64,000 bases of DNA, from contig JADJNY010000002.1 of assembly GCA_016714045.1 (NCBI GenBank), positions 124,001 to 188,000 of the forward strand, given 5' to 3'. Under the pieces are notes generated by a model. That model was not told where the DNA came from. It searched no databases and saw nothing but the letters and a program-made list of their open reading frames with translations. The position numbers and the translations under genes are program-made. Source of the stretch: Planctomycetota bacterium (GTDB taxonomy: Bacteria > Planctomycetota > UBA1135 > GCA-002686595). How positions within the stretch are numbered: position 1 is the stretch's first letter; each line of letters begins with the position of its first letter. Positions 61,947 through 64,000 of this stretch are shown here, in pieces.

Positions 61947-62231
61947 ATGCGCATCGCCGATTTCCAGAAGCGGATCGAGGACATCTACTACGAGCGCGAC
62001 AGCGCGCGCGGTCTCCACGGGACGCACATGTGGTTCTGCGAGGAGGTCGGCGAGCTCACGCGCGCGCTCCGGCGCAACAAGCGCGAGGAGCTGGAGGGCG
62101 AGTTCGCGGACGTGCTCGCGTGGCTCTCGACACTCGCATCGATGGCGAAGATCGACCTCGAGGAAGCGGCGCGGAAGAAGTACGGCCAGGGCTGCCCGCG
62201 CTGCAAGGCGACGCCCTGCGCGTGCCCCTGA
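61947..62231 (+). CDS. MazG-like nucleotide pyrophosphohydrolase
   Basis: 94 residues. The MazG core has HMWFCEEVGELTRALRR (E-E-x-x-E) and GEFADVLAWLSTLA (acidic metal ligands). The C-terminal GCPRCKATPCACP is a Cys cluster typical of this short subgroup and probably binds zinc. It hydrolyses nucleoside triphosphates to monophosphates; the true substrate is unknown. 21 bp after the phosphatase gene. Confidence 0.88.
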   Translation: MRIADFQKRIEDIYYERDSARGLHGTHMWFCEEVGELTRALRRNKREELEGEFADVLAWLSTLASMAKIDLEEAARKKYGQGCPRCKATPCACP

Positions 62232-62351
62232 GGGGCGGCGGGAGCACCGTGTCGCGCGTCGAACCGAGCGAAGGCGCGCGCCGCGCGCCGCGGAAGCGTC
62301 TCGCGCGGGCGCGCGCACCCGGTCCTCGCGCGGCCGCGCAGCGGAGTCGCT

Positions 62352-62453
62352 TCGCGCTGGAGCGCGCGCGTCGTCGCCGCCTGGCCGCGCCGCGGAGCTG
62401 GCTCGCGCTGGAGCGCGCGCGTCGTCGCCGCCTGGCCGCGCCGCGGAGGCGCG
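62352..62453. repeat. Two tandem copies of a 51-bp unit
   Basis: Units start at 62352 and 62403 with near-perfect identity for the first 45 bases; a degenerate copy precedes them. The array fills the spacer between the MazG-like gene and priA. The end of the second unit provides GGAGG (62445-62449), the priA ribosome-binding site. Confidence 0.92.
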
Positions 62454-62454
62454 C

Positions 62455-64000
62455 GTGAAACGCAAGCTCGAAACACCCGGGCTCTTCCCCGTCGAGCCCG
62501 AGCCCGCTCCCTCCGCGCCGAAGCGCGGCGGCAGGAAGCCGCGCGCGCAGGAAGAGCCCGCGCCGCTCGAGCACGGCTTCTACGTCGACGTCGCAGTCCA
62601 GCGCCCGTTGCGCTGCGAGTTCACGTACGCCGTGCCCGCGCGCCTGCGCGCCGAGATCGCGCTCGGCGTGCGCGTCGCCGTCCCGTTCGGACCGCGGCGC
62701 GAGATCGGCGTCGTGACGCGCGTCCGCGAGGAGACCGACGTGCCCACGGACAAGCTCAAGTCCGTCGCGGCCGTGCTCGACCCCGACGCGCGCATCGGGC
62801 CCGATCTCTTCGAGTTGACGCGCTGGATGTCGTCCTACTACGCGTGCTCGTGGGGCGAGGCGCTCGGCGCCGTCATGCCCGCGGCGCTGAAGAAGGAAGG
62901 CGGCGGACGGCGCGTCGCGATGATCGCGGAGGCGCGCGCGGCGACGGCGGAGGAGCTCGAGGACCTCGAGAAGCGTTCGGCGGCCGCGTTCCGCCTCTTG
63001 CGCGCGCTCCACGACATCGGCGCGCCGGCGGAGGCGCGCGACCTGTGCCGCAAGCTCAACGTGAGCGACTCCTCGGTGCACACGCTCGTGCGACGCGGGC
63101 TCGCGACGCGCACGCAGGTGCTGGCGCACGCGGACCCGCTCGATTCGGCGCCCGTGCCGTCGGCGCGCGTGCGACCCGAGGCGCTCTCCGCGGACCAGAC
63201 GACGGCGCTCGACGCGCTCGGGAAGGCGCTCGAGGGCGGCGAGTTCACGACGTTCCTGCTGCAGGGCGTCACGGGTAGCGGGAAGACCGAGGTCTACCTG
63301 CGTGCGATCGAAGCCGCGCTCGCGCGCGGCAAGGGCGCCATCGTCATCGTGCCCGAGATCGCGCTGACGCCGCAGACCGTCGGCTGGTTCCGCTCGCGCT
63401 TCGGCTCCGTCGCGGTGCTCCACAGCCGCATGACCGACGTGCAGCGGCGCTCGATGTGGCTCGCGGTGCAGCGCGGCGAAGCGCGCGTCGTCGTCGGCGC
63501 GCGCTCGGCGGTGTTCGCACCAGTGAAGGACCTCGGCGTCGTCGTCGTCGACGAAGAGCACGAGCCTTCGTTCAAGCAGGAGAGCTCGCCGCGCTACCAC
63601 GCGCGCGACGTCGCGGTGATGCGCGCGCGGCTTTCGAAGGCCGTGTGCATCCTCGGCAGTGCGACGCCGGCGCTCGAGACGTGGCACAACGCGAAGCAGG
63701 GGCGCTATCGCCACCTCCACCTGCGCCAGCGCGTCAGTGGCGGGCAGCTGCCGAAGGTCGAGGTCGTCGACCTGCGCGCGGAGAAGCGCGAGGGCGGACA
63801 GCCCGTCTTGTTCTCGCACCGCCTGCGACAGTTGCTCGCGGAAGGCCTCGAGCGCGGCGAGCAATCGATCCTGTTCCTGAACCGCCGCGGGTTCGCGCCG
63901 ACGCTCTGGTGCGCGGCGTGCGGCGAGACGCTGCGCTGCAAGCACTGCGACGTCGGGCTCACGTTCCACCGGAAGATCGGGCGCGTCGTGTGCCACTCGT
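62455..64000 (+). CDS. priA: Primosomal protein N' (PriA helicase), 3' end outside the window
   Basis: 515 residues visible, still open at the window edge. GTG at 62455 follows GGAGG by 5 nt. After a short basic leader, the DNA-binding domain starts FYVDVAVQRPLRCEFTYAVP; then the winged-helix, Walker A LLQGVTGSGKTEVYLRA, DEEHEPSFKQESSPRYHARD (Walker B), GSATPALETW, and the first zinc-binding Cys of WCAACGETLRCKHC. PriA reloads the replisome at stalled forks. Confidence 0.95.
   Translation, partial: MKRKLETPGLFPVEPEPAPSAPKRGGRKPRAQEEPAPLEHGFYVDVAVQRPLRCEFTYAVPARLRAEIALGVRVAVPFGPRREIGVVTRVREETDVPTDKLKSVAAVLDPDARIGPDLFELTRWMSSYYACSWGEALGAVMPAALKKEGGGRRVAMIAEARAATAEELEDLEKRSAAAFRLLRALHDIGAPAEARDLCRKLNVSDSSVHTLVRRGLATRTQVLAHADPLDSAPVPSARVRPEALSADQTTALDALGKALEGGEFTTFLLQGVTGSGKTEVYLRAIEAALARGKGAIVIVPEIALTPQTVGWFRSRFGSVAVLHSRMTDVQRRSMWLAVQRGEARVVVGARSAVFAPVKDLGVVVVDEEHEPSFKQESSPRYHARDVAVMRARLSKAVCILGSATPALETWHNAKQGRYRHLHLRQRVSGGQLPKVEVVDLRAEKREGGQPVLFSHRLRQLLAEGLERGEQSILFLNRRGFAPTLWCAACGETLRCKHCDVGLTFHRKIGRVVCHS

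Overview
The window is a contiguous piece of a GC-rich bacterial chromosome with codon use dominated by G or C at third positions. The gene content points to Planctomycetota, probably one of the GC-rich lineages related to strain Poly30. The evidence is a DUF1800/DUF1501 pair, a DUF1549/DUF1553 plus DUF1501 pair with CxxCH motifs, and three secreted proteins that share a Cys-rich C-terminal domain opening with a GDG..CPC..N..G.GC.NS pattern. The lineage is inferred from these families; no rRNA gene is present to confirm it.

Layout. 1-6.2 kb: the end of a fasciclin-domain protein, then a minus-strand surface-polysaccharide-like cluster (SGNH hydrolase, flippase, SGNH hydrolase) and an S41 peptidase. 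6.3-12.4 kb: two tandem DUF523 (TudS-like) genes, two secreted pyroglutamyl-peptidase-like paralogues in which Ser sits at the catalytic Cys position, a beta-lactamase-fold hydrolase and an SRPBCC protein. 12.5-18 kb: DUF1800, DUF1501 and a DJ-1 protein, then an ECF sigma factor overlapping a secreted TPR-like gene. 18.4-22.3 kb: UDP-glucose dehydrogenase, tRNA-Val and an NtrC-like regulator lacking its phosphoacceptor. 22.3-33.7 kb: a minus-strand run with a GT39-like membrane protein, the DUF1501/DUF1549 pair, ThiI, a cysteine desulfurase, a carboxypeptidase-regulatory-domain protein and an HD hydrolase. 33.7-44.7 kb: mixed genes (DUF6526, a frameshifted HExxH protein, a cysteine-synthase-like enzyme coupled to tryptophanase, Hsp20, DUF2185, mannose-1-phosphate guanylyltransferase, DAHP synthase, triosephosphate isomerase, RDD protein). 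45-64 kb: a plus-strand housekeeping run: secG, pyrE-yicC-gmk, coaC-coaB, a VCBS-repeat protein, ftsK with an unusual partner, and rimO-pgsA-pgpA-PP2C-MazG-priA.

The most striking non-coding signal is a dispersed family of five elements of about 140-150 bp (near 0.7, 30.4, 34.2, 38.9 and 47.7 kb). Each has a 21-22 bp hairpin whose stem sequence changes between copies while pairing is kept, followed by about 85 conserved bases. All five lie downstream of, and on the same strand as, a gene. The most striking protein signal is a membrane protein translated in overlap with FtsK. It has FtsK-like membrane segments and a C-terminal FtsK-gamma-like winged helix but no ATPase motor, replaced by a long acidic linker. 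Tandem repeats also fill three gene spacers. In two of them the repeat runs into the ribosome-binding site of the next gene.

Many genes are tightly coupled by 1-, 4- or 14-bp overlaps (GTGA, ATGA, TGATG), including a 24-codon ORF that bridges pgsA and pgpA.
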